This document shows positions 17,441 to 25,088 of a stretch of DNA of 49,367 nucleotides, in pieces. The first letter of the stretch is position 1. Each line of letters opens with the position of its first letter. The position numbers and the translations under genes were made by a program. The notes beneath the pieces are model-generated. The model ran no database searches, was not told the DNA's origin, and saw only the letters and a list, made by a program, of their open reading frames with translations. Location of the stretch: assembly GCA_017458085.1 (NCBI GenBank), contig JAFTGE010000030.1:1-49367 (forward strand), read 5' to 3'. The stretch comes from Oscillospiraceae bacterium. GTDB taxonomy: Bacteria; Bacillota; Clostridia; Oscillospirales; Oscillospiraceae.

Positions 17441-17905
17441 ATGAAGATTTGCGTTTTTTCGGATTCCCACGGCTACGCCGACAACATGATACAGGCCATC
17501 ACGCGCGAGTCCCCCGCGCTGTGTTTTTTCCTGGGCGACGGTGAACGGGATCTTGCCGCCGTGCATGAACGCTTCCCATCTCTCGGAATCAACGCAGTGC
17601 GCGGAAACTGCGACCTGCGCTCTTCCCTGCCCCAATCGCTTATCTGCGCTGTGCAGGGTGTAAGGTTCTTTGCGACACACGGGCATCTGTATAACGTCAA
17701 GTATGACCCGGCCTTGCAGGAGCTGTTCGATGCCGCGGGCGATGCGGCGGTTGCGCTATTCGGCCATACGCATCGCCCATATCTGAAGCGTCGTGAGGGC
17801 ATGCTACTCCTCAATCCCGGAACCGCCGGGAAGGTGCCGCGGGCAAGCTACGCTCTGCTCACCCTGTGCGGTGAAACCGTGCAGGCAGAGATCAAGTACT
17901 TTTGA
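17441..17905 (+). CDS. YfcE/MJ0936-type metallophosphoesterase
   Basis: A 154-residue cytoplasmic phosphodiesterase of the calcineurin-like superfamily. The metal-binding motifs appear in order: FSDSHG, LGDGERD, RGNCD, THGH and FGHTH. Its length fits the small YfcE group, whose members hydrolyse phosphodiesters such as bis-pNPP or cyclic nucleotides; the natural substrate is unknown. I prefer the ATG at 17441; a TTG lies two codons upstream. No good ribosome site is visible because the enzyme I terminator occupies the leader, so expression may be low or leaderless. Confidence 0.85.
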   Translation: MKICVFSDSHGYADNMIQAITRESPALCFFLGDGERDLAAVHERFPSLGINAVRGNCDLRSSLPQSLICAVQGVRFFATHGHLYNVKYDPALQELFDAAGDAAVALFGHTHRPYLKRREGMLLLNPGTAGKVPRASYALLTLCGETVQAEIKYF

Positions 17906-17925
17906 GAATACTGAGCGATTAATAA

Positions 17926-17983
17926 ATCCCCGCTTTCGGATTCCTGTATACCTGGCATCTAAAGCGGGGATGATTCTTTTTTT
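17926..17983 (+). terminator. Terminator after the phosphodiesterase, possibly bidirectional
   Basis: ATCCCCGCTTT (17926-17936) and AAAGCGGGGAT (17961-17971) form an 11-bp stem, followed by a run containing seven T. On the other strand it could end the lipoprotein gene, with a weaker T stretch. Confidence 0.75.
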
Positions 17984-18031
17984 GATTTTATCTATCACGG
18001 GATGGGCTCGGCATCCGTCATATAGTTGGGA

Positions 18032-18700
18032 TCATCTGTCAATGACAGACAGCGTGTTCACCATCCCACGGAACCGTGCGCCAAAGAGATCGGAGCTGTC
18101 AAAGCCGTAGTGTGCCGTGGCGATACGGCAGCCGTCGTCTGTGGGGATAATATACACCATCTGCATTTGATCCGCCGTATAGCCGCCGCCCTTGACCTCG
18201 GATGCGCCGATCCGGATGCAGCTGCCAGCACGGTCAAGCTCGGTGGCTCCCCTGTTTATTTCATAATCATTTGAAAGTTCTTCGCTGATGGCTGCGGCGA
18301 CGGTTTCGGCATCCTCCGTGCTGTAGGTCACCTCAAGATAATATTCGGGGTTTTCGGGATCATCATCCCAGGCCAGAACGAAGCGTTCCCGATCCGCTTC
18401 GCTGTGCCGGACAAAGGTCTCATAGTCATAGTCCATTTCAAACCCGGCAGTCTTGTTTACGATGTGCTCGTAATAGACCGTCTGCTCCATGCCTTGAAAC
18501 ATGCTGATCCCTTCATAGCGTTCGCCATCCTGTCTGACATTCTCCGTCTCCGCGGCAGGAGGTACTTCGGTGTAGTGGTCGTCGGCGCCCTGTGGCTCGG
18601 CAGCGGGCAGTTCGCTTTCAGCCGGTGGGACAGTCCCGCAGCCGGCCAGCGAAAACACGAGTGCCATGAAAACCACGAATGAAAACAGTTTCTTTTTCAT
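18032..18700 (-). CDS. Hypothetical lipoprotein
   Basis: A 222-residue protein with signal peptide and lipobox (FSLAGC), then a Pro/Glu-rich linker (about 22-55) and a soluble domain with aromatic-rich strands (AGFEMDYDYETFVRH, YYLEVTYSTED, MVYIIPTDDGCRIA). The ribosome site GGAGGAAAAC precedes the ATG. I do not recognise a family. Base composition is like the host genes to its left, and it is the last gene before the accessory region, so it is probably chromosomal. Confidence 0.8.
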   Translation of the reverse strand: MKKKLFSFVVFMALVFSLAGCGTVPPAESELPAAEPQGADDHYTEVPPAAETENVRQDGERYEGISMFQGMEQTVYYEHIVNKTAGFEMDYDYETFVRHSEADRERFVLAWDDDPENPEYYLEVTYSTEDAETVAAAISEELSNDYEINRGATELDRAGSCIRIGASEVKGGGYTADQMQMVYIIPTDDGCRIATAHYGFDSSDLFGARFRGMVNTLSVIDR

Positions 18701-18794
18701 GTTTTCCTCCGATTCTTTATTGCGTGGAAGATTATAGTCCTATCTTGCCAGGATTTCAAGCGACTTATACAGAATTGACGGCGCAGCTTCTTGT

Positions 18795-18904
18795 ATGTGA
18801 TTATCTCCCGCTCTGACGCGCCCAGCGCAGCGAATGCGGCAAGCAGACAATCAAGATTCTGTTCCTTGCTGCTGACCGTGCATAGTAAAAGCTCTGTTTT
18901 CCAT
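18795..18904 (-). pseudogene. Broken 5' fragment of a serine resolvase gene
   Basis: Translated in two frames, this stretch reads SSKEQNLD, then LLAAFAALGASEREIIT, nearly the same as residues 12-37 of the intact resolvase at 26327-26923. The ATG (18904) is present, but small deletions near the catalytic serine codon shift the frame. Homology ends abruptly near 18796, where host-like sequence begins. It marks the left end of a duplicated end module and probably an element boundary. Confidence 0.8.
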
Positions 18905-18912
18905 AAAGAAAA

Positions 18913-18956
18913 GTGCCCCTTTCCTGTATCTGCTTTAAGCATAACAGGCGGGGCAC
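18913..18956. repeat. Covarying hairpin upstream of the resolvase fragment
   Basis: GTGCCCC (18913-18919) pairs with GGGGCAC (18950-18956), extended by CCTGT/ACAGG. In the second copy the same stem is GCGCCCC/GGGGCGC, so a base pair changed on both sides. This supports a real structure. Confidence 0.65.
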
Positions 18957-19034
18957 TGTTTGCACACTTCAATTATTCGGAAAAGTCTTTCCTTTTTTGG
19001 ACATATCCAAAAAGGGAAAACAGACTTTTGCGGC

Positions 19035-19280
19035 TTAATGAAAGTGCTTTTCTGTGTACTCGACCAGGGCGTATATATATTCCTCTCTGTCTCTTTCCCG
19101 CAGTTGATGTCGAAGTATGTTTAGTTCGATGCAGCCATGATAGCATTTCCGGCCTTGCAGAAAAGGCTTGCGGCAATCGGCTAACCATTTGCAATGTCGG
19201 CATTTAAGAGGGATAAAACACCAGTAAAGGTTTTTAATCAGATACAGCGGCCACTTGTAGACCGCGTTGAAATAGGCCAT
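19035..19280 (-). CDS. Conserved 81-residue Cys-rich protein, copy 1
   Basis: Almost identical to the protein at 27105-27350. It has Cys residues in a pattern suggestive of metal binding (WCFIPLKCRHCKW, ADC, KCYHGC), a basic N-terminal hydrophobic stretch (KWPLYLIKNLYW) and an acidic-basic tail (RERDREEYIYALVEY). No ribosome site is visible, and it starts inside the end of the upstream lipoprotein gene (43-bp overlap), so translation is probably coupled. I do not recognise the family. Conservation at the same place in two elements argues that it is a real gene. Confidence 0.65.
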   Translation of the reverse strand: MAYFNAVYKWPLYLIKNLYWCFIPLKCRHCKWLADCRKPFLQGRKCYHGCIELNILRHQLRERDREEYIYALVEYTEKHFH

Positions 19281-19618
19281 CTGTTAAAAAAATCAACTTT
19301 GTAATCTGTAAAGCCTTTCCCTGTAAGTGTAAGCGTGACTGTCCAGTATGTACGAATAACAGCACCAAAAGAGTTTTGAGCATCAACATACCCTGTGACT
19401 TTCCACCTATCCCCGCCCAAATTAGTTGCGGTCATATCTGTGTATTTACAGAATTTTGCAGTGGAGGGGGATTTCAAGTTATCGGTTACGGCTTTCTCTG
19501 CACATATTTTAGCGTCGTTTGCTGATTTGTTAGAGGATGATCCACAAGCTGACAAAAAGACAGCGCATAGGATAAGCACAACCACCACAACAGAAGCTTT
19601 CCTCTTTCCTCTGAACAT
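19238..19618 (-). CDS. Hypothetical lipoprotein of the remnant element
   Basis: A 126-residue protein with signal peptide and lipobox (FLSACG). The mature part has GDRWKVTGYVDAQNSFG and TYWTVTLTLTGKG, a pattern like small beta-rich exported lipoproteins. The last ~15 residues (after VDFFN) overlap the 81-residue gene and may be run-on sequence. It occupies the variable slot between the conserved 81-residue gene and the conserved terminator block. Confidence 0.65.
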   Translation of the reverse strand: MFRGKRKASVVVVVLILCAVFLSACGSSSNKSANDAKICAEKAVTDNLKSPSTAKFCKYTDMTATNLGGDRWKVTGYVDAQNSFGAVIRTYWTVTLTLTGKGFTDYKVDFFNRWPISTRSTSGRCI

Positions 19619-19727
19619 GACTGCACGCCACCTTTTGAAAAACTTGTATTCTAAATTGGTTTCGGATTATGGATATAGTTTTATCTTATCAGAAAGAATA
19701 CAATAATGCAAGGGCGGAGGTGTTGAA

Positions 19728-19901
19728 ATGGAAAAGTTTTCTCCAAGAAAAGCGGATAAAGAAGTTACAACGATCCGCATTCCGAAAGACGTTCTTGATG
19801 TTATTGACATGAAATCTGCCGCCTATGGCATATCCCGCAATGAGTTTATCAATCAATGTATTCTCTATGCGATAAAGAATATGGACGATGAAAAGAACTG
19901 A
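19728..19901 (+). CDS. Ribbon-helix-helix DNA-binding protein, 57 residues
   Basis: The protein contains KEVTTIRIPKDVLDVID followed by AYGISRNEFINQCILYAIKNM. That is a basic strand and two helices, typical of Arc/CopG-type repressors. The start ATG follows GGCGGAGGTGTTGAA. It is transcribed away from the lipoprotein gene and ends in a strong terminator shared with the XRE gene of the second module. Likely a local repressor of the cassette. Confidence 0.75.
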   Translation: MEKFSPRKADKEVTTIRIPKDVLDVIDMKSAAYGISRNEFINQCILYAIKNMDDEKN

Positions 19902-19935
19902 CCGCCCTGCATTTTGGCAAGGCGGTCTTTTTCTG
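19900..19935 (+). terminator. Terminator shared by both end modules
   Basis: GACCGCC (19900-19906) and GGCGGTC (19921-19927), followed by TTTTTC. The same structure and flanking sequence occur at 28404-28436. Confidence 0.75.
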
Positions 19936-20086
19936 CGCGTTGGTCGCCGCGCATACATGGAGCAGCGAAGATAACCAAATGAACGGTCAGAGGGTGAAGC
20001 AATCCTTTACGCTTTGAGTATAGCAAACTGTGTTACGCTTGCACACTTCAAAATCAGCCTGATCATTTCAAAAAACAGGACATGGA

Positions 20087-20121
20087 AAAAGCACCGCTCA
20101 TTGAAAAACGGTGCTTTTCTG
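20087..20121. terminator. Bidirectional terminator
   Basis: AAAAGCACCG (20087-20096) pairs with CGGTGCTTTT (20109-20118). T-runs lie on both strands. It lies between the end of the remnant element and the integrase end of the next one. Confidence 0.65.
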
Positions 20122-20205
20122 TGCTATATCGTGTAAAGAATCAATCTAAGGGCTTCATTGTCGGGAATACGCTATGAATTACCAGAAAACAGAACATAGA
20201 CATTG

Positions 20206-20260
20206 CATCTTGTGCTTTTGCACTCGGCGTATCACAACATCTTGTATTACATCTTGTATT
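20206..20260. repeat. Direct repeats near the integrase end (candidate arm-type sites)
   Basis: CATCTTGT occurs at 20206, 20238 and 20250. The last two form a perfect tandem of ACATCTTGTATT (20237-20260). Tyrosine integrases of the Tn916 and lambda type bind short direct repeats near the element end, so these are candidate arm sites. The attachment site itself could not be located. Confidence 0.4.
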
Positions 20261-20343
20261 TCCTGTTGCGTTGGCTTACTCGCTTTTATTTTTCTCGTTG
20301 CGGCACAACAGCCGTTTTTTTGGTACAGATTTTGGTATGGCGT

Positions 20344-21612
20344 TTATCCAAGCATAATCTTTCCTTGCAGGCTTGCAATCCCCTCATGCTTGCGCTTGTT
20401 TGTCAAGTCCGTGTATACGTCCATCGTGGTATCAATGCTACTATGTCCCATGATTTCTTGAATGAATTTCAGATTGACCATGTTGGATTCATTCTCGCAA
20501 AGCCGTGTACAGAATGTATGCCGCAGATTATGAACAGAAAAATGCGGCAACAATAAAGGCTCTCTGTTTTCTTCTGCCGCCTTTGCGGTTTCCTCTGCAT
20601 TATAGTCTCTGCAAATCCGTTCAATACCACGATTGATACAATGCGGAGAGTATACTGTATCAAAACGATTCTTGAACACGAAGCCGGAATATCCGTCAAT
20701 CGTTTCTGTATTAAAGCCCTCACAAAGCTGATATTGATACTCTGCACTTAAAGCGTCTTTGACTTCTTCAAGCATCGGAATTGTACGTGTTCCCGCTTTT
20801 GTTTTCGGCGTTGTGATGTGAAACTCACATTTTCCATCATGCGGACGATAAATCAGATTGTGGTTAATATCAATCTCCCCTGCCGAAAAATCAATATCTT
20901 CCCAGCGCAAGCCTATAATTTCACCGACCCTGCATCCCGTCCCAAGCAACACAATAAACAGTGGTTTCCAATGGATATATGTCTTTGACTTAGAAACATA
21001 CTGAATAAAGGCTTTCTGTTGTTCCTCTGTCAACGCTTTCCGGCTCGGCTTGCTCCAATCTCTCCGGCTCTTAATCTCGGCCATAACGCCAGCCGTTGGA
21101 TTCTTTCGGATTAAATCATCCCTGACCGCCGTTTCAAAAATGGGGTGTAGAATTGTATTGATGACCTCCATACTGTTCGGCTTAAATCCACACTCATCAA
21201 TAAGAGCATTATACAAGCGTCTAATATCGCTGTACTTTATACTTGCAAGCCGTTTTTTGCCAAGCCCCTCGCTAATGTACTTCTTGTACATATACTTGTA
21301 GTTTTCCCGTGTGGATGGCTTTAGCGGCCTTTCTTGTATGTACTCTGCAAAGAAATCATTTAGCGTAGTCTTATTAGCGGTTTTTGTATCAATATCATCC
21401 TGTTTATCCCGCTCGACTTTGCTTTCCAATTCTCGCAATGAAAGAGTTTCCGGCTTCCCGTATGGGGTCTTATCATCGGGCTTTAGCCTCCAAGAATAAA
21501 CGCTTTGCGCAACCCCCTTTGCATCGGTATATCTGTACTCATATAAACCGCTTTTCTTTTGGTACTCCCCTTTATAGAGCACCCTGCCTTTTTTGTCTTT
21601 TCGATGTGACAT
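20344..21612 (-). CDS. int: Tyrosine integrase (Tn916/phage type), element 1
   Basis: A 422-residue site-specific recombinase. It has an N-terminal AP2-like arm-binding part, a SAM-like core-binding domain (about 85-185, TLNDFFAEYIQERP ... YKYMYKKYI) and a catalytic domain. The catalytic residues are intact: Arg in GTGCRVGEIIGLRW, His-x-x-Arg in HNLRHTF, His in MGHSSIDTT and Tyr in VYTDLT. AAAGGAATAGTTC precedes the ATG. It is transcribed from a good promoter at 21653-21681 and reads toward the element end. Confidence 0.93.
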   Translation of the reverse strand: MSHRKDKKGRVLYKGEYQKKSGLYEYRYTDAKGVAQSVYSWRLKPDDKTPYGKPETLSLRELESKVERDKQDDIDTKTANKTTLNDFFAEYIQERPLKPSTRENYKYMYKKYISEGLGKKRLASIKYSDIRRLYNALIDECGFKPNSMEVINTILHPIFETAVRDDLIRKNPTAGVMAEIKSRRDWSKPSRKALTEEQQKAFIQYVSKSKTYIHWKPLFIVLLGTGCRVGEIIGLRWEDIDFSAGEIDINHNLIYRPHDGKCEFHITTPKTKAGTRTIPMLEEVKDALSAEYQYQLCEGFNTETIDGYSGFVFKNRFDTVYSPHCINRGIERICRDYNAEETAKAAEENREPLLLPHFSVHNLRHTFCTRLCENESNMVNLKFIQEIMGHSSIDTTMDVYTDLTNKRKHEGIASLQGKIMLG

Positions 21613-21977
21613 GAACTATTCCTTTCATTCTGCCACACAATACAGCGTGACTATTATACCGTACTATGTGGCACATTTCAATGTACTCTTACCAAATTTC
21701 TTACAGTTTTAATTGTTTGCGTTGTTAATCCCATAGCTACTGTTTGTTGAGTTTTTTTGAACTTAACATCTCAAAAAAATCCATGCTACCCAGTCCGATA
21801 ACCATGGGATTAACATACACATTCTTTTCCTTTCCCGTCTCTGTTTTCAATTCTAAAAATGCCCACATATCAACACTTTTCGGCGTTTCCCTTAACCTGT
21901 TCAAGCTGATATAGAACACCTAAAAAAACTGTTATATATTTTCTTTGCGCTATGAAAACACAGTAGTTATTGCATCT
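21613..21977. other. Intergenic region upstream of integrase 1
   Basis: This 365-bp AT-rich stretch holds the integrase promoter and an inverted pair TGCCACA (21631-21637)/TGTGGCA (21667-21673) around the -10 box. A 60-codon minus-strand frame (21737-21919) has no ATG or ribosome site but looks partly coding (KSVDMWAFLEL). It may be a decayed gene end. Nothing else was seen. Confidence 0.5.
21653..21681 (-). promoter_or_regulatory. Promoter of integrase 1
   Basis: Reading on the minus strand: TTGAAA (21681-21676), 17-bp spacer, TATAAT (21658-21653). The inverted pair TGCCACA/TGTGGCA flanks the -10 box and may be an operator. Confidence 0.7.
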
Positions 21978-23351
21978 TCATTCCCTGCCGCTAAGATTTA
22001 TAGGTGTAACAATCGCATAAGCCGACCCTAATGGAACAACAAATGCCTTTCCTGTGATAATATCATCCGGCATATGTAAATCCTTAATTGTCCGACCCGC
22101 TCCGGCTCTCCACGGACAGAAAGCGCTACCGTCCATAGTTAATAACTTGTCCCTATGTTCAAGCCATAACCACAAATCCGGCTCATTCCTTTTTACCGTT
22201 TCTTTGTTAACTGCTCCGGCCTTTATCATTCCGCCCGGCGTTAGCGCTTGCCCTATTCCGTCTTTCGTCGCAAAGGTCGCCACTTGTAGCTTTTCCGTCA
22301 ACAGCTTCCCAAGAAACACCTTTTGCCAGTCGGTATAGTCCTCCGGCGTTGCGCACCTATAAAACCTCGTTACAGGATTGCCGCCCTGCGCCTGTCCAAT
22401 CCTTGCAAACTCAATCAGCACTCCGCCGCTATCGTCAGTTGTAGTATAAGCTTCATAGGGAGCGGAAAACCATTTGATATAATCACGCATTTCCGTATTT
22501 GGATTGTTTTCTTCCGTGCTGTCCATGAACATAAGATTATTGATGCAGTTATTCCACTTGCAAGCGTTGATATGTGCGGCCTCTTTGCCCCTATACTTTT
22601 CACGGCTCAAATAGTAATAGTCACGGATAAACCGCTTAACGCCACCTCTCATATTCTTATACTGTTCAAAATGCAAATTATAAATCAAAATAAACTTTGC
22701 AAGATTATCTAATACATATCCGTTCTTTCTGTTTGCATGATGCACAACTACGGTCGCCCTGTCCTTGCGCGGATTGTATTCGATGTTGCAATATGCAGGG
22801 CGGGAAAGCATTTCATATAATTGTGGGCTATACTCGGTGTATTCCACCTTACCGTTTTCCCTGTTTGAAAATGAGATGGCAATGTATTTTTCCCCGCTCT
22901 CTGACCGTTCAATGATTTGTACGTCACGCGCCTTTGTATGCGGCCTAATATCTCCGGCATTGTATAGGTTACTGCTCCGCAAGTCCAAAATGTTTTCTTT
23001 GACTGCTCTATCATCATATGTACAGATATTTTTCCCTCTGACTTGATTAAGCCTCAGATTGTTATATTTGGCGTACACATAATACCGAAGTGTTATCCAC
23101 CGCTCTGTTTTTGATGGATAAAACTTCAAGATATATCCCTTGGCTTTCTTGTCACAAGCCATTGCTTTTGACCTGTTTATTCTGCCTATGATAGCTCTCA
23201 CTATGCTTTCATTATGGTCTATAATCTCGGTATGCCCCGTTGGTACATGAACAACCGCGAAGCATGGAGCACCACAATAGACCGCATCATATATGATGTT
23301 TTTCCCGTGCTCTGATTCAAAGACCTTTTCGTTGTACTCTATTTTTAACAT
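21978..23351 (-). CDS. Large protein with a degenerate HNH-like motif
   Basis: A 457-residue protein. Around residues 260-285, GKEAAHINACKWNNCINNLMF followed by STEEN resembles the HNH nuclease pattern (DHINGN ... NNRIENL ... SxEN), but the first Asp-His pair is Ala-His, so catalysis is doubtful. A second part shows WQKVFLGKLLTEKL and repeated aromatic motifs. No ATP site is visible. It stands alone between integrase 1 and the next minus-strand genes. I do not recognise the family; a role in element processing or replication is possible. Confidence 0.6.
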   Translation of the reverse strand: MLKIEYNEKVFESEHGKNIIYDAVYCGAPCFAVVHVPTGHTEIIDHNESIVRAIIGRINRSKAMACDKKAKGYILKFYPSKTERWITLRYYVYAKYNNLRLNQVRGKNICTYDDRAVKENILDLRSSNLYNAGDIRPHTKARDVQIIERSESGEKYIAISFSNRENGKVEYTEYSPQLYEMLSRPAYCNIEYNPRKDRATVVVHHANRKNGYVLDNLAKFILIYNLHFEQYKNMRGGVKRFIRDYYYLSREKYRGKEAAHINACKWNNCINNLMFMDSTEENNPNTEMRDYIKWFSAPYEAYTTTDDSGGVLIEFARIGQAQGGNPVTRFYRCATPEDYTDWQKVFLGKLLTEKLQVATFATKDGIGQALTPGGMIKAGAVNKETVKRNEPDLWLWLEHRDKLLTMDGSAFCPWRAGAGRTIKDLHMPDDIITGKAFVVPLGSAYAIVTPINLSGRE

Positions 23352-23460
23352 TTAATACCCCTGTTATTTTAGCTTTATTCTTTTAAGGTTTTTTTCTAAA
23401 ACCCGTTGCGCCGCAATGGAATACAAGCCATGTCGTATAACACCCCCTTACACAACATCA

Positions 23461-24171
23461 TCATGTTTTGCAATTCATCCAATCACACAAAAGCTGCCGC
23501 ATACGCTTGTTTGGGATGTAAATATATATGGGCTCACCATCCCTTATCCTACTTCTGAAAATCCATTGAATAAGGCATGACAGCGCATACAAGTTTTCAT
23601 CGGGGTATATTTCCGCTAATCCATGCTGTGCGCGTTCATCGTTCCCATCTGTGAAGAATCGCCGTATCATGGGATTGAAATACATATTGACGCAGTATGC
23701 AAGCGCCCATCTGTCACGATAGATGTTTGTTGCTTTCGCATTGCAGGGGACAAAGCAAGATAACCTTTTCTCCAAATCCTCCCGCTCTGCTTGCGGCAAA
23801 GCCCTCTCTTGCTCTGACATGACACGCATACAGGTGTAACCGCTTCCTTTTACCTTGCTTTCATAATCTCCGAAGCATGTCCACATAATGTCACCATTAC
23901 AGGCTTTTGCCCCATTTGCATAACGACGGTAAAAATTATGAATGTTGGCTTTCAAACGCTTTAGCCGTTCTTCATCGTTCCGGCTGTTGTCATACCATGT
24001 TTTGGACAGCGCATTGCTCTTATAGTCATTCATGGCGGCATTATCGCAAACGTGAATCAGATTCTTGCAGTTCTTTCTAAACTCAATATCTGCGCGGGGG
24101 CTGTACTCAACAAGACTATAATTTCCGGCGTCGTTTTCAATGCTGACAGTCTCATATCTGATACCGAACAA
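23461..24171 (-). CDS. Conserved mobile-element protein with non-ATG start
   Basis: A 236-residue protein. Its C-terminal part (YALSCLIQWIFRSRIRDGEPIYIYIP, then KRMRQLL) recalls a protein often found in Firmicutes elements next to replication genes, from memory. No motif gives a function. The annotated TTG at 24171 lies two bases after the stop of the upstream repressor gene. The frame stays open about 110 bases further up inside that gene (reading STFKYYLDLFG just before) without an ATG. So the true start is unclear and may be a non-ATG codon, or the protein may be made by frameshifting. Confidence 0.6.
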   Translation of the reverse strand: MFGIRYETVSIENDAGNYSLVEYSPRADIEFRKNCKNLIHVCDNAAMNDYKSNALSKTWYDNSRNDEERLKRLKANIHNFYRRYANGAKACNGDIMWTCFGDYESKVKGSGYTCMRVMSEQERALPQAEREDLEKRLSCFVPCNAKATNIYRDRWALAYCVNMYFNPMIRRFFTDGNDERAQHGLAEIYPDENLYALSCLIQWIFRSRIRDGEPIYIYIPNKRMRQLLCDWMNCKT

Positions 24172-24172
24172 A

Positions 24173-24370
24173 TCAAGATAATACTTGAATGTACTCCCAT
24201 CGCCCGTCCCGTTCCATTCGTTCTTTGACTGCTTGCAAGATATACGCTTGCACAGACTGCCCCGCCGCCTTTGCTGTGTCCCTTATGACCTGTCCTTCCT
24301 CTTTGGACGGACGAAGCATAATTGCATCCCTATTCTCTTGATACTTCTTTACTGCATCTTTATTGCTCAT
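24173..24370 (-). CDS. Ribbon-helix-helix repressor, 65 residues
   Basis: The protein reads AIMLRPSKEEGQVIRDTAKAAGQSVQAYILQAVKERM in overlapping parts: a strand (AIMLRP) and two helices, the second with SVQAYIL. This is the Arc/CopG-like layout. It is transcribed from a TTTACT-17-TATACT promoter whose -35 box overlaps a palindrome repeated three times in the divergent region, so autoregulation is likely. The reading frame of the next gene overlaps its 3' half. Confidence 0.75.
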   Translation of the reverse strand: MSNKDAVKKYQENRDAIMLRPSKEEGQVIRDTAKAAGQSVQAYILQAVKERMERDGRWEYIQVLS

Positions 24371-24406
24371 TAGTCTATTCCTCCATACTTATACAAATAC
24401 AAAAAT

Positions 24407-24435
24407 AGTATAGCATACAAGAGGCCATGAGTAAA
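24407..24435 (-). promoter_or_regulatory. Promoter of the ribbon-helix-helix gene
   Basis: On the minus strand: TTTACT (24435-24430), 17 bp, TATACT (24412-24407). The -35 box lies inside the first palindrome. Confidence 0.7.
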
Positions 24436-24506
24436 CTCACCAAAATGAACAAATGAGTAAACTCATATTTGTTGACTTTGCCATATTGAAAAATGAGTTA
24501 ACTCAT
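24428..24506. promoter_or_regulatory. Three palindromic operators between divergent promoters
   Basis: TGAGTAAACTCA (24428-24439), ATGAGTAAACTCAT (24453-24466) and ATGAGTTAACTCAT (24493-24506). Centres are about 26 and 40 bp apart. The first overlaps the minus-strand -35 box and the third lies between the -35 and -10 of a plus-strand promoter. This placement suits repression of both directions by the adjacent ribbon-helix-helix protein. Confidence 0.75.
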
Positions 24507-24514
24507 GTTATCAT
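24486..24514 (+). promoter_or_regulatory. Promoter of the Gp157/SprT operon
   Basis: TTGAAA (24486-24491), 17-bp spacer containing a palindromic operator, TATCAT (24509-24514). A leader of about 160 bases follows before the first gene. Confidence 0.55.
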
Positions 24515-24678
24515 TCAATCACAACAGGACACCAAGCCAAAGCGGACGGAGTAGCCAATAGGCAAAACAAGAACGCGAGATAAGAGCGGGACAGGATAAG
24601 AAAGACTGCTTGCGAGAGTTGATAAACTTAACGCCTCCCGCCGCTTGAAAAGTCCGGAATTGAAAGGGGAGCAAAACA

Positions 24679-24954
24679 ATGTCAAGCAAAGAAATCATTT
24701 CCAAAATCGAAGCCCTCAAAGAGTGGGAAGCACTCGCCGCCGAAGCTGCCGCCGAAATCGAAGCGCTGAAAGATACCATCAAGAAAGAGATGGACGCGCA
24801 GGGGGTCGAAGAGATGGAAGCCGGTCAGTATATCGCAAGATTCACGACCGTACTGTCCAACAGATTCGACACAACAGCCTTTAAGAAAGAGCACGGCGAA
24901 ATGTACAAGATGTACACGAAGCAGACCACAAGCCGCCGCTTCTCTATCGCATGA
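24679..24954 (+). CDS. Gp157-like small protein
   Basis: A 91-residue protein. The first half is an acidic helix with coiled-coil character (WEALAAEAAAEIEALKDTI). The second half contains YIARFTTVLSNRFDTTAFKK and TTSRRFSIA, resembling the end of siphovirus Gp157-like proteins and small proteins of Firmicutes elements. AAAGGGGAGCAAAACA precedes the ATG. It is followed by two hairpins and the SprT-like gene. Function unknown. Confidence 0.65.
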   Translation: MSSKEIISKIEALKEWEALAAEAAAEIEALKDTIKKEMDAQGVEEMEAGQYIARFTTVLSNRFDTTAFKKEHGEMYKMYTKQTTSRRFSIA

Positions 24955-25013
24955 AAAAAGCCCCTTGCGTAACAGCCGACCAAAGCACTACGCAAGAGAC
25001 TTAGACGCCCCAC

Positions 25014-25052
25014 AAGAGCGGGACGAACACAGTATAGCAAAGTCCCGCTCTT
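25014..25052 (+). terminator. Hairpin between the Gp157-like and SprT-like genes
   Basis: AAGAGCGGGAC (25014-25024) pairs with GTCCCGCTCTT (25042-25052), an 11-bp perfect stem with a weak T tail (TTCGTC). It may attenuate or process the transcript. Confidence 0.5.
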
Positions 25053-25088
25053 TCGTCAAATTCAAAATGAAAGAAAGGACTTCAAATC

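Larger units (their letters stand above)
18796..19280. repeat. Copy 1 of a duplicated element-end module
   Basis: This segment (resolvase start, hairpin, 81-residue gene) is repeated in the same orientation at 26813-27350 with high identity. The right copy has about 50 extra bases between the hairpin and the 81-residue gene. A second shared block follows further right (19895-20020 matches 28399-28522). Genes between the two blocks differ in the two copies. Confidence 0.85.

Noticed and set aside
15689-17686. 665-codon open frame on the minus strand
   Set aside because: It is antisense to enzyme I, whose active site and PEP-binding motifs are clear.
18697-18972. 91-codon minus-strand frame as an intact gene
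   Set aside because: Its middle matches the resolvase N-terminus but the ends are unrelated sequence and the real start is out of frame, so it is a chance frame through a pseudogene.
21737-21919. 60-codon minus-strand frame as a gene
   Set aside because: It has no ATG, no ribosome site and no homologue I recognise; kept only as a possible remnant.
24428-24506. Palindromes as a CRISPR-like array
   Set aside because: There are only three short palindromes with unequal spacing and no spacer-like units; their position in promoters fits operators.
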